Part shown: piece after piece, positions 49,074 to 57,240 of the stretch
Position numbering within the stretch: the stretch's first letter is position 1
Layout: every line of letters begins with the position of its first letter
Assembly: GCF_023573145.1 (NCBI RefSeq)
Contig: NZ_CP097635.1
Location: forward strand, 310,001-374,000
Reading direction: 5' to 3'
Source of the DNA: Aquincola tertiaricarbonis
GTDB taxonomy: Bacteria > Pseudomonadota > Gammaproteobacteria > Burkholderiales > Burkholderiaceae_C
DNA: 64,000 nt
Notes under the pieces: generated by a model
Seen by the model: the letters and a program-made list of their open reading frames with translations, nothing else
Told to the model about the DNA's origin: nothing
The model's database searches: none
Program-made: the position numbers and the translations under genes

Positions 49074-50309
49074 ATGGAAGAGTTGTTTGTGCGCCCGCGC
49101 GCACTGATGCGGATGCGCGAGGGCCCGCTGGGCGTGTGCATCGATTCCTTCATCGATTCATTGGCAGCAAAGGGCTATAGCCGCGACTCACGACGCCGCG
49201 CCGCATGGTTGGTTGGAGACTTCAGCCGGTGGTTGGACGGACGCGGCGTAGCCGCCGCGGCAGTAGCCGAAGAGTCGGTCGATACCTTCTTGCGAGGCCG
49301 CAGGCGCCGTCGCGCCCCAAGGGCCGAAGACCGTTCGACGCTGCTGAGGCTGCTCGCGCATCTGGCGGCACAGGGCATCATCTGCACACCCTCAGCTGAG
49401 CGCACTCCAACTGCGGTTGAGCAGATCGAGGCCGAGTATGTCGACTACATGCGCCACGAGCGCAATCTGGCGCCTGCAACCATCCGCTCCAACCGGATCA
49501 CGGCCAGAAATCTGTTGACCTTCCTCTTCGCCAACGGGCCTTTGACGTTCGACAGCGTGGGGGCGCCGGACGTCATGGCGCACATCAGGCTGGCGACGAA
49601 GACCTGCCGTCCGAACTCTGCATGCAGAGTCGTCGGTGGAGTTCGGGCGTTCCTACGGTTCGCGCTTTACCGCGGCTGGCTCGACACCGATATGTCTTCG
49701 CACATACCGGCGCCTGCTGTTTGGTCGCAATCATCGATCCCCCGCTCGCTCCAGGACGATCAGGTTCTGCGCACCCTCGCCCAATGTGATCGGGCTAAGC
49801 TGAGTGGGTGTCGTGACTACGCGGTCATCGTCCTACTTGCGCGGCTCGGGCTGCGGGCTGGCGAGGTGGTAGCACTACAACTGGAGGACATCGACTGGCA
49901 CGCCGGCGAGTTGCTGGTTCGCAATGGACAAACCCGAGTCGATCGCCTCCCGCTTCCATACGAGGTGGGCCAAGCGCTGGCGCAATACTTGAGCGAGGCC
50001 CGGCCACGCTGTTCCTCCCGGCAGGTCTTCCTTCGAGCACAGGCACCGATCGAGGGCTTCTCCAGTGGTACCGCTGTTGCAGCGATCGTCCGCCGCGCGC
50101 TTCAGCGCGCCGGCATCGATGTGCCGAGCAAGGGAGCGCATGTGCTCCGTCACACCTTGGCCACACGACTGCTGCGCGAGGGGTCGTCGCTGCCCGAGAT
50201 CGGCGAAGTGCTGCGTCACCGCCAGCAGCAGACAACGACGATCTATGCGAAGGTGGATCTTCGCTCCCTGCGGGCCGTCGCTCCTTCTTGGCCGGGAGGT
50301 GCGCAATGA
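49074..50309 (+). CDS. ritA: RIT tyrosine recombinase A
   Basis: 411 residues. The SAM-like N-terminal domain (YVDYMRHERNLAPATIRSNRITARNLLTFL) is followed by a catalytic domain with Arg in LLARLGLRAGEVVALQLEDI, HVLRHTLATRLLREGSSLPEIGEVLRHRQQQTT (His-x-x-Arg and His) and Tyr in TIYAKV. GGAAGGAGA precedes the ATG. It is the first of three coupled recombinase genes. Confidence 0.88.
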   Translation: MEELFVRPRALMRMREGPLGVCIDSFIDSLAAKGYSRDSRRRAAWLVGDFSRWLDGRGVAAAAVAEESVDTFLRGRRRRRAPRAEDRSTLLRLLAHLAAQGIICTPSAERTPTAVEQIEAEYVDYMRHERNLAPATIRSNRITARNLLTFLFANGPLTFDSVGAPDVMAHIRLATKTCRPNSACRVVGGVRAFLRFALYRGWLDTDMSSHIPAPAVWSQSSIPRSLQDDQVLRTLAQCDRAKLSGCRDYAVIVLLARLGLRAGEVVALQLEDIDWHAGELLVRNGQTRVDRLPLPYEVGQALAQYLSEARPRCSSRQVFLRAQAPIEGFSSGTAVAAIVRRALQRAGIDVPSKGAHVLRHTLATRLLREGSSLPEIGEVLRHRQQQTTTIYAKVDLRSLRAVAPSWPGGAQ

Positions 50310-51238
50310 CGCCGCTGAGACAGGCTGCCTCCGACTACCTTGCACTCCGGCGAGCGCTCGGGTTCAAGCTTCGGGCGAACGAAGATGCGCTGATCGAGTT
50401 CACGGACTTTCTCGACCGGCGCGGCGTCACGACCATCACGGCGGCCGCCGCCGTAGAGTGGGCCCTGAGCAAACCATCCACGCGCCCTGGCTTCGCCGCC
50501 GATCGGCTGCGTCGGATTCGCGGCTTCACGCTCCACCACCGGTTGCTCGACCCTGCCACGGAGGTCACCCCCGCCAACCTCCTTCCTTCACATCGGCATC
50601 GGCGACAACCGTACCTGTACTCGGACGATGAGCTTGCTCGCTTGATGGCTTGCGCGTTGACGCTGCCTCCTACAGATGGCCTGCGAGGGGCGACCTACCA
50701 CTGCCTCTTGGGGCTGCTCAGCGTCACCGGGATGCGGCTCGGTGAGGCGATCCGTCTCGAGGTCGGCGATGTCGATCTCGACCAAGGCTTGCTGACCATT
50801 CGGCAGACGAAGTTCGGCAAGTCTCGGCTGGCTCCGATTGCTGACTCGACCAGGTCAGCACTCGCGGAATACCGCGCGCACCGCGATCGCTTCGCCAAGC
50901 GGCTGGCGCCTCCGCAGTTCTTCATCTCGGGTCGGAGGACGGCGCTTGACCCGGGACACATCCATCGGACCTTCTATCAGTTGCTCGACCAAGCGGAGGT
51001 GCGCGCCTCCGCGGGTGCTCCACGCCCTCGGTTGCATGACCTGCGCCACCGCTTTGCCATCCAAACGTTGCTGCGCTGGTACAGATCCGGCCAGGATGTA
51101 GAGCGCCACCTGCCGACCTTGTCAACCTTTCTGGGTCACGTGCGCATTGAGTACACCTACTGGTACCTCAGCGCGTGTCCCGAGTTGATGGGCCACGCGC
51201 TCGCCCGGTTCGAGCGTCACTGGGAGAAGCTGTCATGA
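50306..51238 (+). CDS. ritB: RIT tyrosine recombinase B
   Basis: 310 residues. Catalytic pieces are Arg in LLSVTGMRLGEAIRLEVGDV, LHDLRHRFAIQTLLRWY (His-x-x-Arg), LGHVRIEYTYWYLS (His and Tyr). The N terminus (ASDYLALRRALGFKLRANEDALIEFTDFL) is the usual RitB start. ATG 50306 overlaps the ritA stop. Confidence 0.88.
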   Translation: MTPLRQAASDYLALRRALGFKLRANEDALIEFTDFLDRRGVTTITAAAAVEWALSKPSTRPGFAADRLRRIRGFTLHHRLLDPATEVTPANLLPSHRHRRQPYLYSDDELARLMACALTLPPTDGLRGATYHCLLGLLSVTGMRLGEAIRLEVGDVDLDQGLLTIRQTKFGKSRLAPIADSTRSALAEYRAHRDRFAKRLAPPQFFISGRRTALDPGHIHRTFYQLLDQAEVRASAGAPRPRLHDLRHRFAIQTLLRWYRSGQDVERHLPTLSTFLGHVRIEYTYWYLSACPELMGHALARFERHWEKLS

Positions 51239-52236
51239 CGGCCGCGACTGGCAATCTCCCTGTGCTGCTGGAGGGGTTCTTCACCCGAAGACTCATGCAG
51301 CAGCGGCAGGCAAGCGCCCATACGATCGCGTCCTATCGTGACACCTTCCGGCTCTTCCTCCGGTTCGCCCAGAAGCGCCTCAAGGTTGCCCCGAGCGCGC
51401 TGGTGTTGGAGCAACTCGACGCGCCGCTGATCGCGGCGTTCCTTGCCGACCTTGAGCACGAACGCGGCGTGACTGCCAGAAGCCGGAACCTGCGGCAGAG
51501 CGCCATTCGGTCGTTCTTTCAGTACGCCGCCTTTGAATCGCCTGGTCATGCAGGCCTGATCCAGCGGGTCCTGGCGATTCCCAGCAAGCGGTGCACTCGC
51601 AAGCAGGTCTGCCATCTGACACGTGAAGAGGTCGAAGCCTTGCTTGCCGCACCCGATCGGACCACATGGGCGGGGCGGCGCGACCATGCCCTGTTGTTGC
51701 TTGCGGTTCAGACCGGGCTGCGTCTGTCCGAGATCACCGGTCTACGAGCCGCCGATGTCAGGCTCGGCACGGGCGCCCACGTCCACGTGCTCGGGAAAGG
51801 GCGCAAGGAGCGCTGCACGCCGCTGGCCAAACAGACACAGGCAGCGTTGCGGTCATGGATGAGCAGCGACTTGGGACCTGAGCCCGTCATTCTGTTCCCG
51901 AGTGCCAGAGGCAACCGCCTCAGTGCCGACGGCGTCCAGTACCTTGTGGCCAAGCACGTTGCCACAGCTGGCCGGACCTGCGCATCCTTGACGTGCAAGC
52001 GCGTGACGCCACATGTGTTGCGGCACACCACGGCGATGGAGCTCCTTCAGGCTGGAGTAGATCGGTCGGTGATCGCGATGTGGCTTGGCCACGAATCGCT
52101 GGAGACCACTCAGATTTACCTCGATGCCGATCTGACGTTGAAGGAGCGTGTGCTGGACACGGTTGCGCCTCCCAGTGTGCAGGCCAGGCGCTATCGGCCG
52201 GAGGACAAGTTGATGGCGTTCCTCAGTGCGCTCTGA
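51235..52236 (+). CDS. ritC: RIT tyrosine recombinase C
   Basis: 333 residues. Catalytic pieces are Arg in LLAVQTGLRLSEITGLRAADV, Lys in LGKGRKERCTPL, HVLRHTTAMELLQAGVDRSVIAMWLGHESLETT and Tyr in QIYLDAD. The pattern resembles the XerC-like recombinases that end RIT operons. ATG 51235 overlaps ritB by 4 bp. Confidence 0.88.
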   Translation: MTAATGNLPVLLEGFFTRRLMQQRQASAHTIASYRDTFRLFLRFAQKRLKVAPSALVLEQLDAPLIAAFLADLEHERGVTARSRNLRQSAIRSFFQYAAFESPGHAGLIQRVLAIPSKRCTRKQVCHLTREEVEALLAAPDRTTWAGRRDHALLLLAVQTGLRLSEITGLRAADVRLGTGAHVHVLGKGRKERCTPLAKQTQAALRSWMSSDLGPEPVILFPSARGNRLSADGVQYLVAKHVATAGRTCASLTCKRVTPHVLRHTTAMELLQAGVDRSVIAMWLGHESLETTQIYLDADLTLKERVLDTVAPPSVQARRYRPEDKLMAFLSAL

Positions 52237-52270
52237 ACCGGTCGCACTCCGTCATCGGCTTGCCAGTGTT

Positions 52271-52308
52271 GCATGCCGCCGCCGTGTGCGTACCGGCGGC
52301 GGCCATGC
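52271..52308 (+). terminator. Hairpin after RIT operon
   Basis: GCATGCCGCCGCCG pairs with CGGCGGCGGCCATGC (one bulge) around a 9-nt loop, 35 bp after the ritC stop. It lacks a clear T-run. Confidence 0.6.
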
Positions 52309-52630
52309 GGGCAGGCCTCGGCTAACCGTCCATGAGGGCTCCAGAACAACCATCTGGGACCGCAGGGCCTCGGCATTGGCGATGACCACGAAGGGAGTTG
52401 GCGGAACCCGCGCGAAGGACTGCTGTGCTCAGATCGCGCTCGTTCGTGCCGTCGCCCTGACTGTTCCAGATCGACCCAATCCAGTCTGTCGAGGAGTTGA
52501 GAAGCAGTCGCTGCCGACGGCGGCGACCGATGAAGATGCCCTGCGTTTCGGTGCCAGTCAGCGTCTTGCGGCCCTCGCGGACGAGCCTTTATCGGTGGGG
52601 ATGCACCACAGATTCCACCCACCTGAAGTC
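52309..52630. other. Gene-free stretch at right island edge
   Basis: About 320 bp with no frame that I can support on either strand. It contains GGCCTCGGCAT (52366-52376), a weak inverted match to the TATGCCGAG junction. Decayed mobile DNA is likely. Confidence 0.35.
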
Positions 52631-52999
52631 TCACTTGGCACCCCCGCTGGCCTTCGACACATACAGCGACAGAGCCTCAATCTCTGCATCGGTGAGCTTG
52701 TCCTTGTACGAAGGCATCTGGCCCAGCCCGTTGCGCAGCGCCTTCGCCACGCGCGCAGCGTCGGGCTTCAACTCGTCCAGCACCGGGCCGACGGCGCCCT
52801 CGGCGCCCGCGGCCTGCAAGGTGTGGCAAACGGCGCACGACGGGACGACGCCTTGCAGGAACAGCTTCTTCCCTAGCGCGAGTTGCGCGCTGTCGTCGGC
52901 CGCCAGCGCGGGTAGAACGGGCAGCGCCAGGCCGGCGACGAGCACCGACGCGACCCTCATTGCATGCAACATGAAGCGCTGCTGGATGGTGCTGCGCAT
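52631..52999 (-). CDS. sorB: Periplasmic c-type cytochrome, SorB-like
   Basis: 122 residues with a signal peptide (ending LPALAADD). The haem site is CAVCH (Cys55, Cys58, His59), and Met95 in GLGQMPSYKD is the likely distal ligand. It should take electrons from the molybdenum enzyme encoded just upstream, as SorB does for SorA in sulfite oxidation. The start lies 2 bp past the sorA stop. Confidence 0.82.
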   Translation of the reverse strand: MRSTIQQRFMLHAMRVASVLVAGLALPVLPALAADDSAQLALGKKLFLQGVVPSCAVCHTLQAAGAEGAVGPVLDELKPDAARVAKALRNGLGQMPSYKDKLTDAEIEALSLYVSKASGGAK

Positions 53000-53001
53000 G
53001 A

Positions 53002-54228
53002 TCAGGCCACCGTCACTTTCACGGCGTGGTCGGCCCAGCTCGTGTTGTTGTAGCCGCCGGCGTTTTCCATGCGCTGCTCGGGTTGCACGTTGCCTGCCGT
53101 GTCGGTGGCGCGGCTGGCCAGCGTGTGGCTGCCGGCCGGCAGCCTGGCCGGCAGCACGAACTGGCGCCAGGCATAGCGGCCAAGGTCGGGCCCGGTGAGC
53201 CGCGCGTCGCTCCAGGTCTTGCCGCCGTCCAGCGACACCTCGACGCGCTTGATGCCGTTCAGCCCGCCGAAGGCCACGCCCTGCACCTGCACCAGGCCGG
53301 CCCTCACGCCAGCTGCGTCGGGTGCGGGCGAGTTGATCCACGACTTGACCGTCATCTCCTGCACCGACGGCTGGCTGGGTTCGCCCTTGCCGCCCGGCGG
53401 CGAGATGCGGTAGCCATGCGACATGATCTTCGCGTCCGTCTCCTTGGCCGTGAAGGCCAGGCGCTTGATGTACTTGATGTTGTTCACGCCGGTGTAACCG
53501 GGCACGATCAGGCGCAGCGGGCCGCCGTGGGCCAGCGAGATCGGCACGCCGTTCATTTCCCAGGCCAGCAGCGCATCGGCCATGGCCGCGGCCGGCACCG
53601 AGCGCTCGACGATGATGCTCAATGGGTCCAGGCCTTCGGGCAGCTTCTCGCCGCCGGTGCCAGTTAGGAAGGCCGCGCCGGGCACCACGCCGCCCAGCGC
53701 CTCGGCCACCACCCGCACCGGCACGCCGGTCCACATCACGCAGCCGGCCGCGCCCACCTGCCAGGGCGTGCCGCTGGGCTTGCTGGGAAAGTAGCCGCGG
53801 CCATTGCCTGAGCACTGCAGCACCATCGCGGTGGTCTCCACGCCCATCGTCTTCAGCTCGCGCAGCGTCAGCTTGCGGGGTGCTTTCACACCTTCGATGG
53901 CCACTTCCCAGGCGTCGCGGTCGGCCACGATGGAGGCGTCGGGCGCCGGCAGGTTGTTGCGGATGTAGAGCTGCTCGGCCGGCGTGATGACGCCACTGCC
54001 GAAGGCCGCGCGCTTGGTCTCGATGGTGGTGCTGCTGTGCACGATGACGCTGGCCGGGTCTTTCCAGGCCACGTAGGCGGGCAGCGGCTTCGGCGTGGCG
54101 GTGGCCACAGGGGTTTCCCCCGCGGCGGCGGCGCCGCGCGTGAAGGTCGCCAGCCCGGCCGCGGCCAGGGCGCTGGCGCTGCCGGCCAGCATCTGGCGCC
54201 GCGGCAGCGAGTTCAAGGTCTTGTTCAT
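53002..54228 (-). CDS. sorA: Molybdopterin sulfite oxidase family protein, SorA-like
   Basis: 408 residues. A twin-arginine-type leader (LPRRQMLAGSASALAAAGLATF) sends it folded to the periplasm. The Moco domain has the ligand Cys139 in VLQCSGNGRGYF; AWEMNGVPISLAHGGPLRLIVPGYTGVNNIKYIKRL is a hallmark of sulfite oxidases. The C-terminal dimer domain has VEVSLDGGKTWSDA. It probably oxidises sulfite or a related compound and passes electrons to SorB. It overlaps the anti-sigma-like gene by 4 bp, which is an unusual operon for SorA. Confidence 0.85.
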   Translation of the reverse strand: MNKTLNSLPRRQMLAGSASALAAAGLATFTRGAAAAGETPVATATPKPLPAYVAWKDPASVIVHSSTTIETKRAAFGSGVITPAEQLYIRNNLPAPDASIVADRDAWEVAIEGVKAPRKLTLRELKTMGVETTAMVLQCSGNGRGYFPSKPSGTPWQVGAAGCVMWTGVPVRVVAEALGGVVPGAAFLTGTGGEKLPEGLDPLSIIVERSVPAAAMADALLAWEMNGVPISLAHGGPLRLIVPGYTGVNNIKYIKRLAFTAKETDAKIMSHGYRISPPGGKGEPSQPSVQEMTVKSWINSPAPDAAGVRAGLVQVQGVAFGGLNGIKRVEVSLDGGKTWSDARLTGPDLGRYAWRQFVLPARLPAGSHTLASRATDTAGNVQPEQRMENAGGYNNTSWADHAVKVTVA

Positions 54229-54857
54229 CGGGTCTCCTTGGGGGTCGTTGTGGAATTCGGTGGGGACATGTCGGTGGCTGGGCCGAACTGGCTTTGCGCC
54301 ACGGCCAGGGCCTGCTTCTTCTGCGCCACCAGCACCAGCGGCTTGCCGTCGCGCGAGGTGATGACTTTCCAGTGGACATTGCCCCACCAGCCGCTGCCCT
54401 CCGTCAGCGCAACGGCCTTGTCAAAGGCGAACACGGTGACCATGCCGCCCTTCTCGAAAAAGGTGGTGAGGTGGTAGACCAGGTGGCCGTCGATGTCGCA
54501 AGGCCGCATCAGCTGCGGAAAGCCCGGCACGACTTGCTTGCCACCTAGCCCCAGGTGCTGAAGCAAGGGCGCGCTGTCCATAAAGGTGCCGCGCAATGTG
54601 CGCTCGAAGTATTCGTGCTCGATGGCGCCGCGCACGAGTTCGGGCGGGCGCATGGCCAACACGGCGCCAGTGCCGCTGCCGGCCAGCAGCAGGCCCAGGA
54701 CAGCGCGCTGGAAGCTGCGCCGCGCCAGAAGTGGCTGCGCCTTGCGGAACAGGTGCGCCGGGGCGGCGTCGGCGGGATAAGCCAGCGCGAGCTCGGCGCG
54801 TGCGCGCAGGTCGAAGTCACTGTCGGGGAACTCGGGGGGTCGGAATTCGGGCGTCAT
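54225..54857 (-). CDS. Membrane-anchored anti-sigma-like protein
   Basis: 210 residues. A cytoplasmic N-terminal part is followed by one hydrophobic segment (AVLGLLLAGSGTGAVLAM, about 52-69) and a periplasmic domain. There is no zinc motif, so assignment as the anti-sigma partner rests on position between the sigma-factor gene and sorA, with 4-bp overlaps at both ends. The periplasmic domain (HLVYHLTTFFEKGGMVTVFAFDK) could be the sensor. Confidence 0.65.
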   Translation of the reverse strand: MTPEFRPPEFPDSDFDLRARAELALAYPADAAPAHLFRKAQPLLARRSFQRAVLGLLLAGSGTGAVLAMRPPELVRGAIEHEYFERTLRGTFMDSAPLLQHLGLGGKQVVPGFPQLMRPCDIDGHLVYHLTTFFEKGGMVTVFAFDKAVALTEGSGWWGNVHWKVITSRDGKPLVLVAQKKQALAVAQSQFGPATDMSPPNSTTTPKETR

Positions 54858-55387
54858 GTCTGGATCTTCCTCAACGGCGTGACCTGGCCGCCGCTGGTCG
54901 CCCGCACGGGCACGCCCATCACCTGCTTCAGCGCGTCGCGCGCACGGGCCAGGCGCGACAGCACGGTGCCCGGCGCGATCTCCAGCGCCTCGGCCATCTG
55001 CGCAGTCGGCATGTCGTCGAAATAGAACAGCACCAGCACTTCGCGGTGAATGGGCGCCAGCCGTGCGAGTGCCTTGACGACATCGAGCTTGTCGTCCAAG
55101 CCGGCGTCAGGCGCGGTCTGCTCGGGCTGCTCTTCATCGTCCAGCGACTGCATGCTGGGCACCGCCTGGCGGAAGGCGGCGCGGCGCATGATCTGGAACA
55201 GCCAGGCCCGTGCCAACGCCCCATCCCGCAACTGCTCGCGGTGTTTCCATGCGTTGGCAAAACAGTCCTGCACCACGTCTTCGGCGATCGCGCGCGAGCC
55301 GGTCAGCGCCCAGGCGCTGCGAAGCAAAAAGCGGTAGTGGTCCCGCACCCAGGCGTTGTAGCGGGACTCGGCAGACTGCAAGAGCAT
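54854..55387 (-). CDS. ECF sigma factor 1 (sor operon)
   Basis: 177 residues. Region 2: HYRFLLRSAWALTGSRAIAEDVVQDCFANAWKHREQL. Region 4: LAPIHREVLVLFYFDDMPTAQMAEALEIAPGTVLSRLARARDALKQ. ATG 55387 is the best start. The promoter motif ends 7 bp before it, so the mRNA may have almost no leader. It heads the sigma / anti-sigma-like / sorA / sorB operon and probably activates its own promoter. Confidence 0.88.
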   Translation of the reverse strand: MLLQSAESRYNAWVRDHYRFLLRSAWALTGSRAIAEDVVQDCFANAWKHREQLRDGALARAWLFQIMRRAAFRQAVPSMQSLDDEEQPEQTAPDAGLDDKLDVVKALARLAPIHREVLVLFYFDDMPTAQMAEALEIAPGTVLSRLARARDALKQVMGVPVRATSGGQVTPLRKIQT

Positions 55388-55394
55388 GGTGATC

Positions 55395-55422
55395 AAGAGC
55401 GACCGGCGCTGCTGTTCATTCC
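55395..55422 (-). promoter_or_regulatory. Sigma-1 type promoter of the sor operon
   Basis: On the minus strand GGAATG (55422-55417), 16 bp, GCTCTT (55400-55395). The same spacing and nearly the same sequence (GTGGAAT...CGCTCTTG) precede the hydrolase operon at 58288-58261. Confidence 0.65.
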
Positions 55423-55457
55423 ACGGCCATCGTAAGTGCTTACCCTGAGCCCAGCAA

Positions 55458-55811
55458 TCAAGGCCCCCGCGTGCCGCCCAGCGAGGGGAATTCGGCCGCC
55501 GAACCCGTGCCGGACGGCTTGCGCAAAGCCGCCAGCCGCCGCGTCATGCTTTCGATCTCGATGGTCTGCCCGGCGATGATCTCCTCGGCCAGTTGCCGCG
55601 TGGCCGGGTCGCGGCCGTGCTGCAGCACCAGCCGCGCCATGTCGACGGCGCCGGCGTGGTGCGGAATCATCATCGCCAGGAAGTCGATGTCGGCCTGGCC
55701 CACGTAGCCCGGGCCGTGCATGTCTTGCATCATGCGCGCCATGGATTCGTCCATCTCGCGCTGGAAGGCATTGACTCCAAGCTGTGCGCGGCTGCCCTTC
55801 ATGCCTTTCAT
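55458..55811 (-). CDS. DUF305-family protein
   Basis: 117 residues with the typical DUF305 core MMQDMHGPGYVGQADIDFLAMMIPHHAGAVDMARLVLQHGRDPATRQLAEEIIAGQTIEIESM. Members are His/Met-rich, often exported and linked to copper or metal handling. I see no signal peptide in this form, so the start at 55811 (ATGA overlap with the beta-propeller gene) may give a cytoplasmic protein, or export may rely on another route. Confidence 0.82.
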   Translation of the reverse strand: MKGMKGSRAQLGVNAFQREMDESMARMMQDMHGPGYVGQADIDFLAMMIPHHAGAVDMARLVLQHGRDPATRQLAEEIIAGQTIEIESMTRRLAALRKPSGTGSAAEFPSLGGTRGP

Positions 55812-57211
55812 GCGGTCTGGCCCTTCGCACCCACGCGCACGTAGACAAGGTTGATGCTCTTCTTGTTGCGCAATGCGCCCGAAGGCAGGGCCAGGTTACC
55901 CAGCGGAATCTGCGCGACGAAGGCCGGCTTGAACGGGTCGCTCACGTCGAAAGCGCTGCACACCGTTTGGCCGGCGTTGGGCGTGCCGGGCAGTTCGTCC
56001 TGTTCGTGCGCCACGTAGAGCAGCGTGTTCTCGGGGTTGGTCCACAGCCCGTGCGATTCGCGGCCGTGGCTGAAGAAGGTGCCCACCACCTTGCGCTGGC
56101 CGCCCGCGGCGCTGCGGTCGATGATGGCGATGGGGCTGGATGCCACGCCGCCAGGGCCGCCGTCGTCGATGCGCGCCAGGCTGGCGTAGACCACGCTGCC
56201 GCGCGCGTTGCTGACGAACTCGACGTGGTTGGGCCGCGCGCCCATGCCCAGTGGCACGCTGTCGACAAGATCGAAGCCGCCCTGCGTCGAGCGGCACGAC
56301 AGCGCATCGGCCAGCTTGTGCGAGAACCACACCTCGGCGCCATCGGACGTGGTCTTCATGAAGGGTGTGAAGCCGGGCTTGTCCTGGGCGCTGATGTCCA
56401 GCGTGGTCACGCGCTGCGGCTGGCTGCGGCCATCGGCGCCCGCGTTGACACGGAACACGTCGACCTGCGACACCTTCTGGCTGGCCACGAAAGCCAGCGT
56501 GCCTTCGCGGTTGAACCACACCTGTGCCGGGCCGTTCAGCGTCGGCAGGAACTGGCGGACGGCCGTCGAGCCCGCGCTGTCGGCGCCCTTCAACTGGCGC
56601 ACGGCGCGGTCGACGTCGAGGATGGCAATGCGGTCTTCACCGCGCAGCGTGACCCAGAGCTCCTTTCCGTTGCGCGTGAAGGTGGGCTCGTGCGGCTCGC
56701 GGCCCAGCAGCAGGCCGCTGCTCAGGCGTTCGGGGCTCGTCGTCGGTCCGGCGGCCGGGTTGGGCATGTTGCCGATCACGCGGCGCTGCTCGGCGTCGAT
56801 GAGGTAGATGTTGCTGGAGCCGCGCCCGCTGGTGGCCAGCAGCCGGCCGTCGGGCGACGGCACGGCGCCGTGGGCGTCGATGCAGCCGTGGTACAGCGGC
56901 TTGTGGATCATCGCCGCGTGCGTCAGCGCCACGCCGGCCGTGACGTAGCGGAATGGCGGGCGCGGGTCTTCGTCGAAGCTGGTCAGGTTGATCGTGCTCT
57001 CGACGGTGTTGGTCTTGGGGTCGATGACGACCAGGGTGTTGGAGTCTTCATTGGTGATGAAGACGCGGTCGCGTGGGTCGATGCCGGGGCCGGCTGCGGT
57101 ACCGGATCCGGTGCCGGGTGCGGCTGGTACCTGGGCTTGCACTGCGGGCAGCGCGCTGGCTGCAGCAGCGGCGAGCGAGTACTTGAGGATGTCGCGGCGT
57201 TGGGTGGTCAT
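55808..57211 (-). CDS. Exported YncE/YVTN-type beta-propeller protein
   Basis: 467 residues with a leader MTTQRRDILKYSLAAAAASALPAVQAQ (twin-Arg-like RRDILKYS). The mature part repeats beta-propeller blades: VFITNEDSNTLVVIDPKTNTVESTINL, NIYLIDAEQRRVIGNMPNP, LLYVAHEQDELPG. Function in the family is unclear; some members bind metal or redox partners. It lies 29 bp after the hydrolase gene and overlaps the DUF305 gene by 4 bp. Confidence 0.8.
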   Translation of the reverse strand: MTTQRRDILKYSLAAAAASALPAVQAQVPAAPGTGSGTAAGPGIDPRDRVFITNEDSNTLVVIDPKTNTVESTINLTSFDEDPRPPFRYVTAGVALTHAAMIHKPLYHGCIDAHGAVPSPDGRLLATSGRGSSNIYLIDAEQRRVIGNMPNPAAGPTTSPERLSSGLLLGREPHEPTFTRNGKELWVTLRGEDRIAILDVDRAVRQLKGADSAGSTAVRQFLPTLNGPAQVWFNREGTLAFVASQKVSQVDVFRVNAGADGRSQPQRVTTLDISAQDKPGFTPFMKTTSDGAEVWFSHKLADALSCRSTQGGFDLVDSVPLGMGARPNHVEFVSNARGSVVYASLARIDDGGPGGVASSPIAIIDRSAAGGQRKVVGTFFSHGRESHGLWTNPENTLLYVAHEQDELPGTPNAGQTVCSAFDVSDPFKPAFVAQIPLGNLALPSGALRNKKSINLVYVRVGAKGQTA

Positions 57212-57240
57212 GGGTGCTTTCGATGTGGAGTGGGGAGCGG

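Larger units (their letters stand above)
49074..52236 (+). mobile_element. RIT element (recombinase in trio)
   Basis: Three different tyrosine recombinase genes in the same direction, each overlapping the next by 4 bp (ATGA), is the definition of RIT elements (ritA, ritB, ritC). The coordinates cover the three genes only. Ends are not fixed: the TATGCCG junction at 48533-48628 is a candidate left end, and a weak match, GGCCTCGGCAT, lies at 52366-52376. Confidence 0.8.

Noticed and set aside
52309..52630. Minus-strand frame across the gap after the RIT element
   Set aside because: No family resemblance, no start signal, and it runs through the terminator hairpin into ritC.
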